From contig JAFBAJ010000158.1 in assembly GCA_019247865.1 (NCBI GenBank), positions 1 through 15,659 of the forward strand: 15,659 nt of DNA, read 5' to 3'. The DNA is from Acidobacteriota bacterium (lineage in GTDB: Bacteria; Acidobacteriota; Blastocatellia; Pyrinomonadales; Pyrinomonadaceae). How positions within the stretch are numbered: position 1 is the stretch's first letter; every line of letters begins with the position of its first letter. Both the position numbers and the translations under genes were made by a program. Shown piece after piece: positions 1 through 5,862 of this stretch. The notes beneath the pieces were generated by a model. The model was not told the origin of the DNA. It saw only the letters and a program-made list of their open reading frames with translations, and did no database searches.

Positions 1-14
1 TGTGTCTCTGTGGC
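1..14. repeat. Edge-truncated copy of the CACAGAG hairpin repeat
   Basis: The first 14 bases are identical to part of the right arm of the hairpin repeat at 5463-5547 and end in the same CTCTGTGGC word. The matching left arm would lie outside the window. The fragment sits about 8 bases past the stop codon of the ATPase gene, the same position relative to a gene end as the other copies. Confidence 0.55.
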
Positions 15-21
15 AAACCTG

Positions 22-741
22 TTATTTCGCTAGTTGAAAAAATACATCCTCAAAAGGAGCGTCGATGAGTGCGGCCTGCTCGCGCAGCTCTGGCGGCGAG
101 CCTTCGGCGACGAGGAGGCCGCCGCGCATGATGCCGACGCGGTTCGAGATGCGCTCGACAAAGCTCATGACGTGCGACGAGACGAGCACCGCGCGTCCCT
201 TCTCGCGCTCCTCTTCGATCCGCAGCCGGAGCTTGCGCATCATCTCGACATCGAGACCGTTCAGCGGCTCGTCCAGCACGAGCACGTCCGGCGCGCCGGT
301 CAGCGCCGCCGCGAGCCCCAGCTTCTTGCGCATCCCGAGCGAATAGCTGCCGACCCATTTGTCCGCGACCGCCGCGAGCTCGAAAAATTCCAGCTCGGCC
401 GCGATGCCGTCCGGCGCAGCCTCTTTCAATCCGGCGACCAGTTGCAGATATTCTCTGCCCGTCAGGCGATTATAAAGATAGAGCTCTTCGGGCAGGTATC
501 CGAGACGCTTCTTGAGGAGCGGCGCGCGGCGCGCGAGCTCTTCGCCGCAGATCAGGACCTGCCCTGCATCCGGCGCTGTGATGCCCGTGATGATGCGTAT
601 CAAAGTGGACTTGCCCGCGCCGTTCGCGCCGACGAGCGCATACACTTCGCCAGCGGACACGGACAGGCTGACCTCGTTGACGGCGACCAGCGCGCCGTAA
701 CTTCGCTTCACAGCCTCGACTTTGACCAGCACCTCGCTCAA
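22..741 (-). CDS. ABC transporter ATP-binding protein
   Basis: This is the nucleotide-binding subunit of an ABC transporter, 239 aa from the chosen start. Visible motifs in order are Walker A GANGAGKST (about residues 38-46), a Q-loop position occupied by Glu in the LPEE stretch (about 84-86), a divergent signature YSLGMRKK (133-140), Walker B VLVLDEP (153-159) with the D-loop NGLD, and the switch His in SSH (188-190). An open frame continues to about 1248, but that part is antisense-like coding noise inside the permease gene. The start is taken as TTG at 741, overlapping the permease stop by 4 bases (TTGA), with GGAGG just upstream. GTG at 732 is the alternative and gives 236 aa. The overlap implies co-translation with the permease at 738-2180. 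The substrate is unknown; import or export cannot be settled from sequence, although no binding protein is seen. Confidence 0.95.
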   Translation of the reverse strand: MSEVLVKVEAVKRSYGALVAVNEVSLSVSAGEVYALVGANGAGKSTLIRIITGITAPDAGQVLICGEELARRAPLLKKRLGYLPEELYLYNRLTGREYLQLVAGLKEAAPDGIAAELEFFELAAVADKWVGSYSLGMRKKLGLAAALTGAPDVLVLDEPLNGLDVEMMRKLRLRIEEEREKGRAVLVSSHVMSFVERISNRVGIMRGGLLVAEGSPPELREQAALIDAPFEDVFFQLAK

Positions 742-2180
742 TCGCCCTCCGTCAGCAGACAGAATCTCGCGCGCTGCTCGCCGCGCTCTGTGAGTCCCCG
801 AATCACGTTCGTCGCAAACGGCACAAAGCCGATGGGCCAGAAGATCGTCACGAAGAGACCGAACACAGCGCCGGAGCTGAGCATCAGAACCATCGCCAGC
901 TCCGGCCTGTCCGGCGTCTCGAACGAGAGCGCGCCGATGAGCGTGCTGACCAGCCACCACAACCAGACGCACTCCGCCAGCAGCGGCAGCATGTAGAAAA
1001 AGGGCACCGCTCCCGTGGCGACGGTCACAAACCACGCGAGGAGCGGCGCGAGCAGGCTCATCACACGCGTGTACCAGAGCTTCGTCTGCCACATCTGCCG
1101 CCCGGTCGCGCCCGTCGCACGCTCCAGCCAGAAGTGCGGCAACTGATACGCCACCAGCACCGCCACCAGGATCGAGCATGCCGCGCTCATCAACACGCAC
1201 GCGATCTTCGCGGCCATCACGGCGGGCAGCCAGGTCGCCTCGAACCATCCGGGCTCGCGTGTGACCGCGGGCAGCCAGCCCGTCACCAGCACCGTCAGCA
1301 GCGCCGCGAGCAGAAGCGCGAAGATAAAGAGCGCGACGTAGACGGCCGAAGAGAAGGCGCGCAGCGTGAGCTGCAGGTCGCGCGCGAGCTGCACCGCGAC
1401 GGCGCGCTCAAACCTGCGCGTCAACACCTGCGCCCCGAACGCGCTCAGCCTGCCGCCCGCCTGCAAACGCTTGGCATACTCGATGTCCGCCGCGCGCCAA
1501 CGCGCGTGCAGTGTGCGTGTCAAAAGATAGAGCGCGCACGCCCACGCCGCGCCGATGATGATGAGCCAGCGCGTGAGACCTTGAGGCATCACTCCCGGCC
1601 TCACGATGAGCAGGAGCAGCGCGCCCGCGCTCATCGCGGACACCATGCTCGTCAGGACTGCTCCGGCCGCAGCAGCTCCCTGCCTGGTATGTCCCCAGTG
1701 AATCCAGTTCAGCGCGGCGTTGAGCTGCGAGAGCGCGACGATGAGCACCAGACAGGCGAGCGGCGGCAGGGCGCGCGCGTCAAAGAATCCACCCGCGCCC
1801 GTCAGCGCGCGCACGACGAGGAGCAACAAGCCAAAGAGAGCCGTCCGCATGATGCGTTTCAAGAGGGCCGCATGGAGCTGCGTCGCGAGCCCGACGGGCA
1901 AGGCATCGAGAATGGATTCCGGTGTGCGCAGGTGATAGAGCTCGGTGCTCGCACGCGACAGGCTGAGGCCGACGAGGCTGCACACGAACCCGGCCGCGAG
2001 GAGCAGCGACAGGCGCAGCGAGGGCTGCCACGCGGGCGACTCTTCCGCCAGCCGCGAGAGCGTCGCATACGAGATGCCTAAGACCAGCGGCGACAGAATC
2101 AGCAGCGTGTAGAGATGCTGCCCAGCCCAACGCGCCTGCTCGCGCACGCTCGCGCCGATCACCAAACGGAGTTTCTTCAC
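738..2180 (-). CDS. ABC transporter permease, multi-spanning
   Basis: This is a 480-aa, strongly hydrophobic protein with roughly ten to twelve predicted membrane segments, for example near residues 22-42, 53-74, 104-127 and 137-160, with the last ones before residue 465. It has no signal peptide or recognisable soluble domain, and I cannot place it in a named permease family beyond an ABC-2-like, exporter-style layout. It reads into the ATPase gene with a 4-base overlap, so the pair very likely forms one transporter with this subunit in the inner membrane. Translation starts at GTG 2180; no in-frame ATG lies just upstream and no Shine-Dalgarno sequence is obvious at the usual distance, so the start is the weakest part of the call. 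A hairpin repeat lies in the 130 bases that separate it from the upstream response regulator gene. Confidence 0.85.
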   Translation of the reverse strand: MKKLRLVIGASVREQARWAGQHLYTLLILSPLVLGISYATLSRLAEESPAWQPSLRLSLLLAAGFVCSLVGLSLSRASTELYHLRTPESILDALPVGLATQLHAALLKRIMRTALFGLLLLVVRALTGAGGFFDARALPPLACLVLIVALSQLNAALNWIHWGHTRQGAAAAGAVLTSMVSAMSAGALLLLIVRPGVMPQGLTRWLIIIGAAWACALYLLTRTLHARWRAADIEYAKRLQAGGRLSAFGAQVLTRRFERAVAVQLARDLQLTLRAFSSAVYVALFIFALLLAALLTVLVTGWLPAVTREPGWFEATWLPAVMAAKIACVLMSAACSILVAVLVAYQLPHFWLERATGATGRQMWQTKLWYTRVMSLLAPLLAWFVTVATGAVPFFYMLPLLAECVWLWWLVSTLIGALSFETPDRPELAMVLMLSSGAVFGLFVTIFWPIGFVPFATNVIRGLTERGEQRARFCLLTEGD

Positions 2181-2227
2181 GCCAGAATCATTACCACACT
2201 CGCACGATTATTTACACTCCTCCTCTT

Positions 2228-2289
2228 CTTTGCGTCTTTGCGCCTTTGCGTGAGATTAAATTTTCACGCAAAGGCGCAAAGACGCAAAG
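2228..2289. repeat. Perfect 26-bp hairpin of GCAAAGAC-like words
   Basis: Bases 2228-2253 and 2264-2289 are exact reverse complements around a 10-base AT-rich loop. Each arm is built from imperfect 8-base tandem words (GCAAAGGC, GCAAAGAC). The hairpin lies 22 bases past the response regulator stop (2311) and before the permease start. Pairing continues imperfectly beyond the arms (TCTTC against GAAGA with one bulge). No T-run follows on the minus strand, so it does not look like a classical intrinsic terminator. Confidence 0.9.
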
Positions 2290-2310
2290 GAAGACTTTTT
2301 GCTCTTTATC

Positions 2311-3090
2311 TCAGAGATTTTTGCCGAGGACGGTTTGCAGTTGCTCGCGGTAGTTGCGCGAGAGTGTGAGTTTGGTGCCGTCGTGGAGGATGATGTGGTA
2401 CTCGCCGTGAAACCAGGGCTGGAGTTCGCGTATGCTGTCGATGCGGACGATGGTCGAGCGATGCACGCGGAGGAATTTTTTCGGGTCGAGCTGCTCTTCG
2501 AGGCTGCTGATGGTCTCGCGCAGGAGGTGCGCTTTCTTGTCCGTGTGCAGCCGCACGTAGTTTCCCTCGGCCTCGATCCAGTTGACCTCGCCGGATTCGA
2601 GAAAGAAGACGCGCCCGCCGTTCTTGATGACCAGGCGGTCGACGTATTTCGACTCGGCCTTGAGAGCTTCCAGGAGCGCGAGGATGCGACGGTCCAGCTC
2701 GCCGTTGCGGTCGCGCCGGAGCTGCGCCTTGGCGCGCGAGACGGCCATCTCGAAGCGCTCGCGGTCGAAAGGTTTCAGGAGGTAATCGAGTGCGTGATAC
2801 TCGAAGGCGCGGACGGCGTATTGATCGTAAGCCGTGACGAAGATGACGCCGGGCAGCCGCTCGCCCTTCATGGCTTCGAGCACTTCAAAGCCCGCGACCT
2901 CCGGCATCTGGATGTCCAGAAAGAGCAGGTCCGGTTTGTGTGCCTGAATCGCTTCGACGGCTTCGCGACCGTTGACGCATTCGGCGACGATCTCTACTTC
3001 CGCATCGTTCGCCAGCATCTCGCGGATGATCTGACGCGCAAGCATCTCATCATCCACGACTATCGCTCGAAGCCGAACTGCATCCGCCAT
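2311..3090 (-). CDS. LytTR-family response regulator transcription factor
   Basis: This 259-aa protein has an N-terminal receiver domain and a C-terminal LytTR DNA-binding domain. In the receiver the acidic pair is D13/D14, the phosphoacceptor is D59 in LFLDIQMP, the switch residues are T86 and K106 (LLKPF), and the domain ends near residue 125. The LytTR domain spans about 155-255 and includes the WIEAEGNYVRLH and FLRVHRSTIVR stretches typical of the family. Translation starts at ATG 3090 behind a strong GGAGGAG ribosome binding site. It follows the histidine kinase gene on the same strand after a 102-base gap and is almost certainly its partner. By analogy with LytTR systems it should bind repeated short sites in target promoters. 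The downstream ABC transporter is the nearest candidate target, which is an inference from position only. Confidence 0.97.
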   Translation of the reverse strand: MADAVRLRAIVVDDEMLARQIIREMLANDAEVEIVAECVNGREAVEAIQAHKPDLLFLDIQMPEVAGFEVLEAMKGERLPGVIFVTAYDQYAVRAFEYHALDYLLKPFDRERFEMAVSRAKAQLRRDRNGELDRRILALLEALKAESKYVDRLVIKNGGRVFFLESGEVNWIEAEGNYVRLHTDKKAHLLRETISSLEEQLDPKKFLRVHRSTIVRIDSIRELQPWFHGEYHIILHDGTKLTLSRNYREQLQTVLGKNL

Positions 3091-3192
3091 GCGCTCCTCC
3101 TCCGAATCGGGCGCGAAAGGAATAGTCTGCGAGCATCTACCGCGTAAACACCGCGCGCATTTATTCTATGGCAAAATTTTAGAGATCAGAAA

Positions 3193-4320
3193 TCAGGAAG
3201 GGCGGCTGTGACCGTTCGTGGCTTTTGAAGGAACTTCCAGCGTCACCGTCAAACCGCCCGCCGGATTGTTCTCCAGCTCGAAGCGATGTGACGCGCCGTA
3301 CAGTTGGTCGAGACGCGCGCGCGTGTTCGCCAGCCCCAGCCCTCCCTTGAACAGCTTGATGGAGCTATGATTCACAGGAAGGCCGGGTCCGTTGTCTCGC
3401 ACCTCTATGTGGAGGCAGCCATTTTCGCGGCGCGCGAGGATTTCGATGAGGCCGGGAGTCGAGCGCGGGGCGATGCCGTGACGGATCGCGTTCTCGACGA
3501 TGGGTTGCAGGATGAGGTTCGGGACGTTCACTTCCAGGGCCTGCGGCTCGACCTCCAGACGCACTGTGAGCCGATCCTGAAAGCGCACGCTCTCGATCTC
3601 CAGATAACCTTTGAGGAACTCCATCTCCTGTCCGAGGCTGACCTCCTGCGTCCCGGAGTTTTCGAGCGTCAGGCGCAGGAAATCTCCGAGCCGGACGATC
3701 ATCCTCCGCGCCGCTTCGACATCCGTATGCAGCAGCGCAGAGATGGAGTGCAGCGTGTTGAAGAGAAAGTGCGGGTGGAGCTGCATCTTGAGCGATTGGA
3801 GCTGCGCCTGCGCGAGCATCGATTGGAGCTGCGCGGCCTTGAGCTCGCCCTGCCGATAACGGTTGTAGTAGCCGAAGGCATGAAAGATGAGGACGATCAG
3901 ACCGTAGGTCGCAAACTCTTCGCTCGCGTTGTTGAAGAGGTTCCGCAACGCGTTGAAAAATTTGTACGGGTAGCCCATCGGGCGGCCGAAGTAGAAATAG
4001 GTCAGCGTCTGCGCCACCGTCGAGATACAGAAGCAGAGCAGGAGGCTGCACCCGATGTGGATCAGGAGGTTCCTTTTCCAGTTATGCTTCTCGATGTGAA
4101 AACGGCGCGAGAGCCAGATCACGAGCGGCGTGGCGAGCGCCCAGAGGTAGCAGTAGGAGAACTGAACAAAGGCTCCGTCCTTCCAGGACATCGGCTCGGA
4201 CGAGCGGAGCGAAGCGAGATACATGAGGCTCGTGAAGATGAAACCGATGAGCGTCCAGACCAGCCAGATGAGCAGGAGCTGCACCCACCAGCGTTGCCAC
4301 ATCGGCTTCTTAGGATTCAT
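3193..4320 (-). CDS. LytS/YehU-type sensor histidine kinase
   Basis: This is a membrane sensor kinase of 375 aa from ATG 4320. Four membrane segments are visible at about residues 12-36, 51-71, 85-111 and 136-152, followed by a short helical linker and the His_kinase domain. The phosphoacceptor region is LHPHFLFN (181-188), with H184 at the usual position. The ATP-binding part follows, with the N-box containing VENAIRHG and a DNGPGL G-box. There is no PAS, GAF or periplasmic sensing domain, so sensing is probably within the membrane. GGAGGAG at 4330-4336 sits 9 bases before ATG 4320. ATG 4353 or 4350, with GAGGTGAG upstream, is a credible alternative that adds 11 or 10 residues. The open frame continues to 4611, but that stretch is Arg/Cys-rich and unlike the family. 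The response regulator gene at 2311-3090 is downstream. Confidence 0.95.
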   Translation of the reverse strand: MNPKKPMWQRWWVQLLLIWLVWTLIGFIFTSLMYLASLRSSEPMSWKDGAFVQFSYCYLWALATPLVIWLSRRFHIEKHNWKRNLLIHIGCSLLLCFCISTVAQTLTYFYFGRPMGYPYKFFNALRNLFNNASEEFATYGLIVLIFHAFGYYNRYRQGELKAAQLQSMLAQAQLQSLKMQLHPHFLFNTLHSISALLHTDVEAARRMIVRLGDFLRLTLENSGTQEVSLGQEMEFLKGYLEIESVRFQDRLTVRLEVEPQALEVNVPNLILQPIVENAIRHGIAPRSTPGLIEILARRENGCLHIEVRDNGPGLPVNHSSIKLFKGGLGLANTRARLDQLYGASHRFELENNPAGGLTVTLEVPSKATNGHSRPS

Positions 4321-4416
4321 CTGTTCGCGCTCCTCCACCATCTCACTCATCATGCCAAACTCACCTCGCGCCGCACAAGCGGAGCTTGCTCCGGTCAGGA
4401 CATCTTTCTTGAGCGC

Positions 4417-4456
4417 GTTCCCGGCGCGCAGGAGGTTCAGACTGGACGCCGGGAAC
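4417..4456. repeat. 10-bp inverted repeat in the kinase leader
   Basis: GTTCCCGGCG at 4417-4426 is the exact reverse complement of CGCCGGGAAC at 4447-4456, with a 20-base spacer. A shorter perfect hairpin (CGGAGC, TT, GCTCCG) lies at 4380-4393. Both lie about 30-100 bases upstream of the kinase start, so they could fold in its 5' leader or serve as a binding site. No promoter was found to decide between these. Confidence 0.45.
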
Positions 4457-4811
4457 CCACAGCAGGAGGCCGCCGGGTGCGTGCCACACAACCCCCTCTT
4501 GGCTAAGGAGCACACACCCGGCGCTTCGCGATGGCCTGCATGATGCACGCACGCGCGCGCGCGCGGACAACTTTTGTGACGACGAGGCCGTATCCTGTGA
4601 CGGGGCGGCACACCGCGTTGACGAAGCGCCGTCGATTCACAAAACTTTTACGAGTCCCACCCGGTTTGATGCTTTTTCGGCCGAAAACGCTCGAAAAAGA
4701 GCCGTTTCGGAGCCCGGCTGCGGCCCGCGCCCCCGCTCATCACACAGCGAGGCCAAGTCGCACCAAAGTTGTGCCCGCTCGTCACAAAGAGATACCTTCC
4801 TGAGCAGCCTC

Positions 4812-4872
4812 TGCCTATTATGTAATCGCCGACTTGCTTCATTTCTCCTCCGAAGAAAAAAGCTAATAGGCA
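4812..4872. repeat. 9-bp inverted repeat with 43-base spacer upstream of the Fis-type gene
   Basis: TGCCTATTA at 4812-4820 pairs exactly with TAATAGGCA at 4864-4872. The enclosed 43 bases are less GC-rich than the surrounding coding DNA. With the next two hairpins it forms a run of potential RNA structure ending 28 bases before the ATG at 4978. It matches no riboswitch class that I recognise. Confidence 0.4.
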
Positions 4873-4877
4873 AAACT

Positions 4878-4898
4878 CAAGCGTGAGCTTGGTTTTTT
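4878..4898 (+). terminator. Possible small intrinsic terminator or attenuator
   Basis: CAAGC and GCTTG form a 5-bp stem around a GTGA tetraloop (4878-4891), followed by one G and six Ts (4893-4898). The stem is short, so termination would be weak. It lies 80 bases upstream of the Fis-type gene and could block read-through or act as an attenuator if the leader is transcribed from further upstream. Confidence 0.3.
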
Positions 4899-4902
4899 GA
4901 TA

Positions 4903-4949
4903 ACTCTGCGGGCCGGTGGCTGGTACTGTTATATCTCGGCCCGCAGAGT
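4903..4949. promoter_or_regulatory. Perfect 13-bp dyad upstream of the Fis-type gene
   Basis: ACTCTGCGGGCCG at 4903-4915 is the exact reverse complement of 4937-4949, with a 21-base spacer. The dyad ends 28 bases before the ATG at 4978. It could be a stable leader hairpin or a two-half-site operator. The spacer contains the extended -10-like element listed next, which would suit an operator that brackets a promoter. Confidence 0.5.
4927..4935 (+). promoter_or_regulatory. Weak extended -10-like element
   Basis: TGTTATATC fits the extended -10 pattern TGnTATAAT except for its last two bases. No acceptable -35 hexamer lies 16-18 bases upstream; TTGATA at 4897-4902 is too far away. Transcription would begin near 4942, giving a leader of about 36 bases to the ATG at 4978. 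Confidence 0.25.
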
Positions 4950-4977
4950 CGCCCTCATATAACAAAGGAGCACAGCG

Positions 4978-5385
4978 ATGGAAGAGATGACTGGCTGGGA
5001 TGAGAAAGAGGCGCTGTCCCCGGACGGCGCGCCGGAGCAGCAGGCCGCCGGTGAGACGAGCGACCTCGCGCACAGAGCACAGGTCTTGAAAGACCTCGCG
5101 CTCGCGCTCTTGAGTGAAGTGCAGACGCTCGGCGACCACCAGGCGATGGAGACCGGCAACGGCATAGACTTTTATGACGAAGTGCGCCGCTTCGAGATCG
5201 AGCTCATTCAACGCGCGCTGAAGAAGACGGGCGGCCACCAGATGCGCGCCGCGCGTCTCCTCAACGTCAAGGTGACGACGCTCAACTCCAAGATCAAGCG
5301 TTATCACATCACACCGACGGCGCAGGTCTATACTTATCCGGTGCTCTCAAATCGAAATGTGGAAGAGCTTCGCAAACGAGCCTGA
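4978..5385 (+). CDS. Stand-alone Fis-type helix-turn-helix protein
   Basis: This 135-aa protein has an unstructured, acidic N-terminal third, a short helical middle (about 30-60) and a C-terminal Fis-family (HTH_8) DNA-binding domain at about residues 68-110. The diagnostic pattern is visible: FEIELIQRALKKTGGHQMRAARLL followed by the recognition-helix region TLNSKIKRY, here split at residues 72-95 and 102-109. In NtrC-type activators this domain follows an AAA+ ATPase domain; here the ATPase and receiver are absent, so it is a DNA-binding protein only. Translation starts at ATG 4978 with AAAGGAG 7 bases upstream. It is probably monocistronic, with a dyad-rich leader and a strong terminator at 5417-5458. 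Self-regulation through the 13-bp dyad is a guess. Confidence 0.88.
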   Translation: MEEMTGWDEKEALSPDGAPEQQAAGETSDLAHRAQVLKDLALALLSEVQTLGDHQAMETGNGIDFYDEVRRFEIELIQRALKKTGGHQMRAARLLNVKVTTLNSKIKRYHITPTAQVYTYPVLSNRNVEELRKRA

Positions 5386-5416
5386 ACAACTTTTCCGGCG
5401 AGACTCTTCTCTTCTG

Positions 5417-5458
5417 CATCGCCCGCCCGACGCAAGTCGCGCGGGCGATGTTGCTTTT
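5417..5458 (+). terminator. Rho-independent terminator of the Fis-type gene
   Basis: A 10-bp stem (5417-5426 with 5441-5450) continues past a single C/C mismatch into a 4-bp CGAC/GTCG stem capped by a GCAA tetraloop (5432-5435). It is followed by TTGCTTTT (5451-5458). It lies 31 bases past the stop codon at 5385, so it fits the end of that transcript well. Confidence 0.88.
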
Positions 5459-5462
5459 AAAG

Positions 5463-5547
5463 TTAGCCACAGAGACACAGAGGCACAGAGATTTAAAAAT
5501 CATTTATTGATCTTCTTTTCTCTGTGGCTCTGTGTCTCTGTGGCTAA
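5463..5547. repeat. Hairpin repeat of CACAGAGA words with TTAGCCAC ends
   Basis: The arms 5463-5491 and 5519-5547 (29 bases each) are reverse complements with a single mismatch, around a 27-base AT-rich loop. Each arm is made of 8-base tandem words (CACAGAGA, CACAGAGG). The outer ends TTAGCCAC/GTGGCTAA are shared with the copy at 9733-9808. It follows directly after the intrinsic terminator of the Fis-type gene. Confidence 0.92.
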
Positions 5548-5862
5548 ATGTTTCCGATACTTCGGAAAGAACATCACCGGCGAAAAAGTTCAATATCCGA
5601 AGCCTTCAAGATTCAAGATTCAAATATCCAAATTCATCAAGCCTGCTCATCGCGTCGCACACGCGTCGAACGTCTCAACCCTGAAATTTGTGAAGAGCTT
5701 GCGCGGGCGTGCGCCTCACGGAACGGCTCTTGCGCTCCTGCATGACAGCCGCGCACGGGTCGCTACGGCGGCTTCCAAGATTTCGGAAGCAACTACTCCC
5801 CAGCGTGCGCAAACTCTCTCTTCTGAGTTTGAAACTTGGAAATGACACGGAGGATTTTTTCA
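5548..5862. other. Intergenic region upstream of the TonB-dependent receptor
   Basis: No gene is supported in these 315 bases. Visible structure is limited to a perfect 7-bp hairpin (TTTCCGA at 5551-5557 with TCGGAAA at 5562-5568), direct repeats of the word ATTCAAG near 5610-5625, and a 6-bp hairpin GCTTCC/GGAAGC at 5771-5790. It should contain the receptor promoter, but no convincing -35/-10 pair was found. GGAGG at 5849-5853 is the ribosome binding site that fixes the receptor start at 5863. Confidence 0.5.

Larger units (their letters stand above)
4354..4977. other. Divergent intergenic region between kinase and Fis-type genes
   Basis: No convincing gene is present in these 624 bases; open frames here lack family resemblance and plausible starts. 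The region holds several inverted repeats, listed separately: 4417-4456, 4812-4872, 4878-4898 and 4903-4949. It also has a 22-base alternating pyrimidine-purine tract at 4544-4565 (mostly CG), and recurring CACAAA-type words at 4567-4578 (minus strand), 4638-4649, 4761-4772 and 4783. It probably contains the promoters for both flanking genes. The kinase promoter could not be located with confidence. Confidence 0.6.

Noticed and set aside
742..1248. N-terminal extension of the ATPase frame
   Set aside because: The added 169 residues overlap the permease in another frame and look like frame-shifted permease sequence; ABC ATPase similarity starts at the TTG/GTG near 741-730.
34..2081. Long plus-strand open frames opposite the ABC genes (34-996, 1134-2081)
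   Set aside because: They are Arg/His/Asp-rich shadows of genes with clear family motifs on the minus strand, a usual effect of high GC content.
2299..4506. Plus-strand open frames of up to 400 codons opposite the response regulator and kinase
   Set aside because: The translations show no domain or TM pattern, while the minus strand carries full receiver, LytTR and kinase motifs.
4544..4565. Alternating CG tract as a functional Z-DNA element
   Set aside because: Such tracts arise easily at this GC content and nothing around it supports a role.
4354..4611. Upstream extension of the kinase frame
   Set aside because: It is Arg/Cys/Pro-rich and unlike LytS-type kinases, and good ribosome binding sites precede ATG 4320 and ATG 4353.
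4912..4936. Sigma-54 promoter before the Fis-type gene
   Set aside because: A TGG-like -24 half is visible, but the GC of the -12 half is missing at the required spacing.
4531..5307. Open frames in the kinase/Fis divergent region (4531-4803 plus, 4648-5307 minus)
   Set aside because: They have no ribosome binding sites or recognisable features, and the minus frame is largely the antisense of the Fis-type gene.
5463..5547. CRISPR or insertion-sequence end
   Set aside because: There are no spacers between regular repeats, and no transposase or target-site duplication; the unit is one palindrome of short tandem words.
5357..5862. Open frames crossing the hairpin repeat downstream of the Fis-type gene
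   Set aside because: They run through an intrinsic terminator and an inverted repeat, and the translation is of repeat words.
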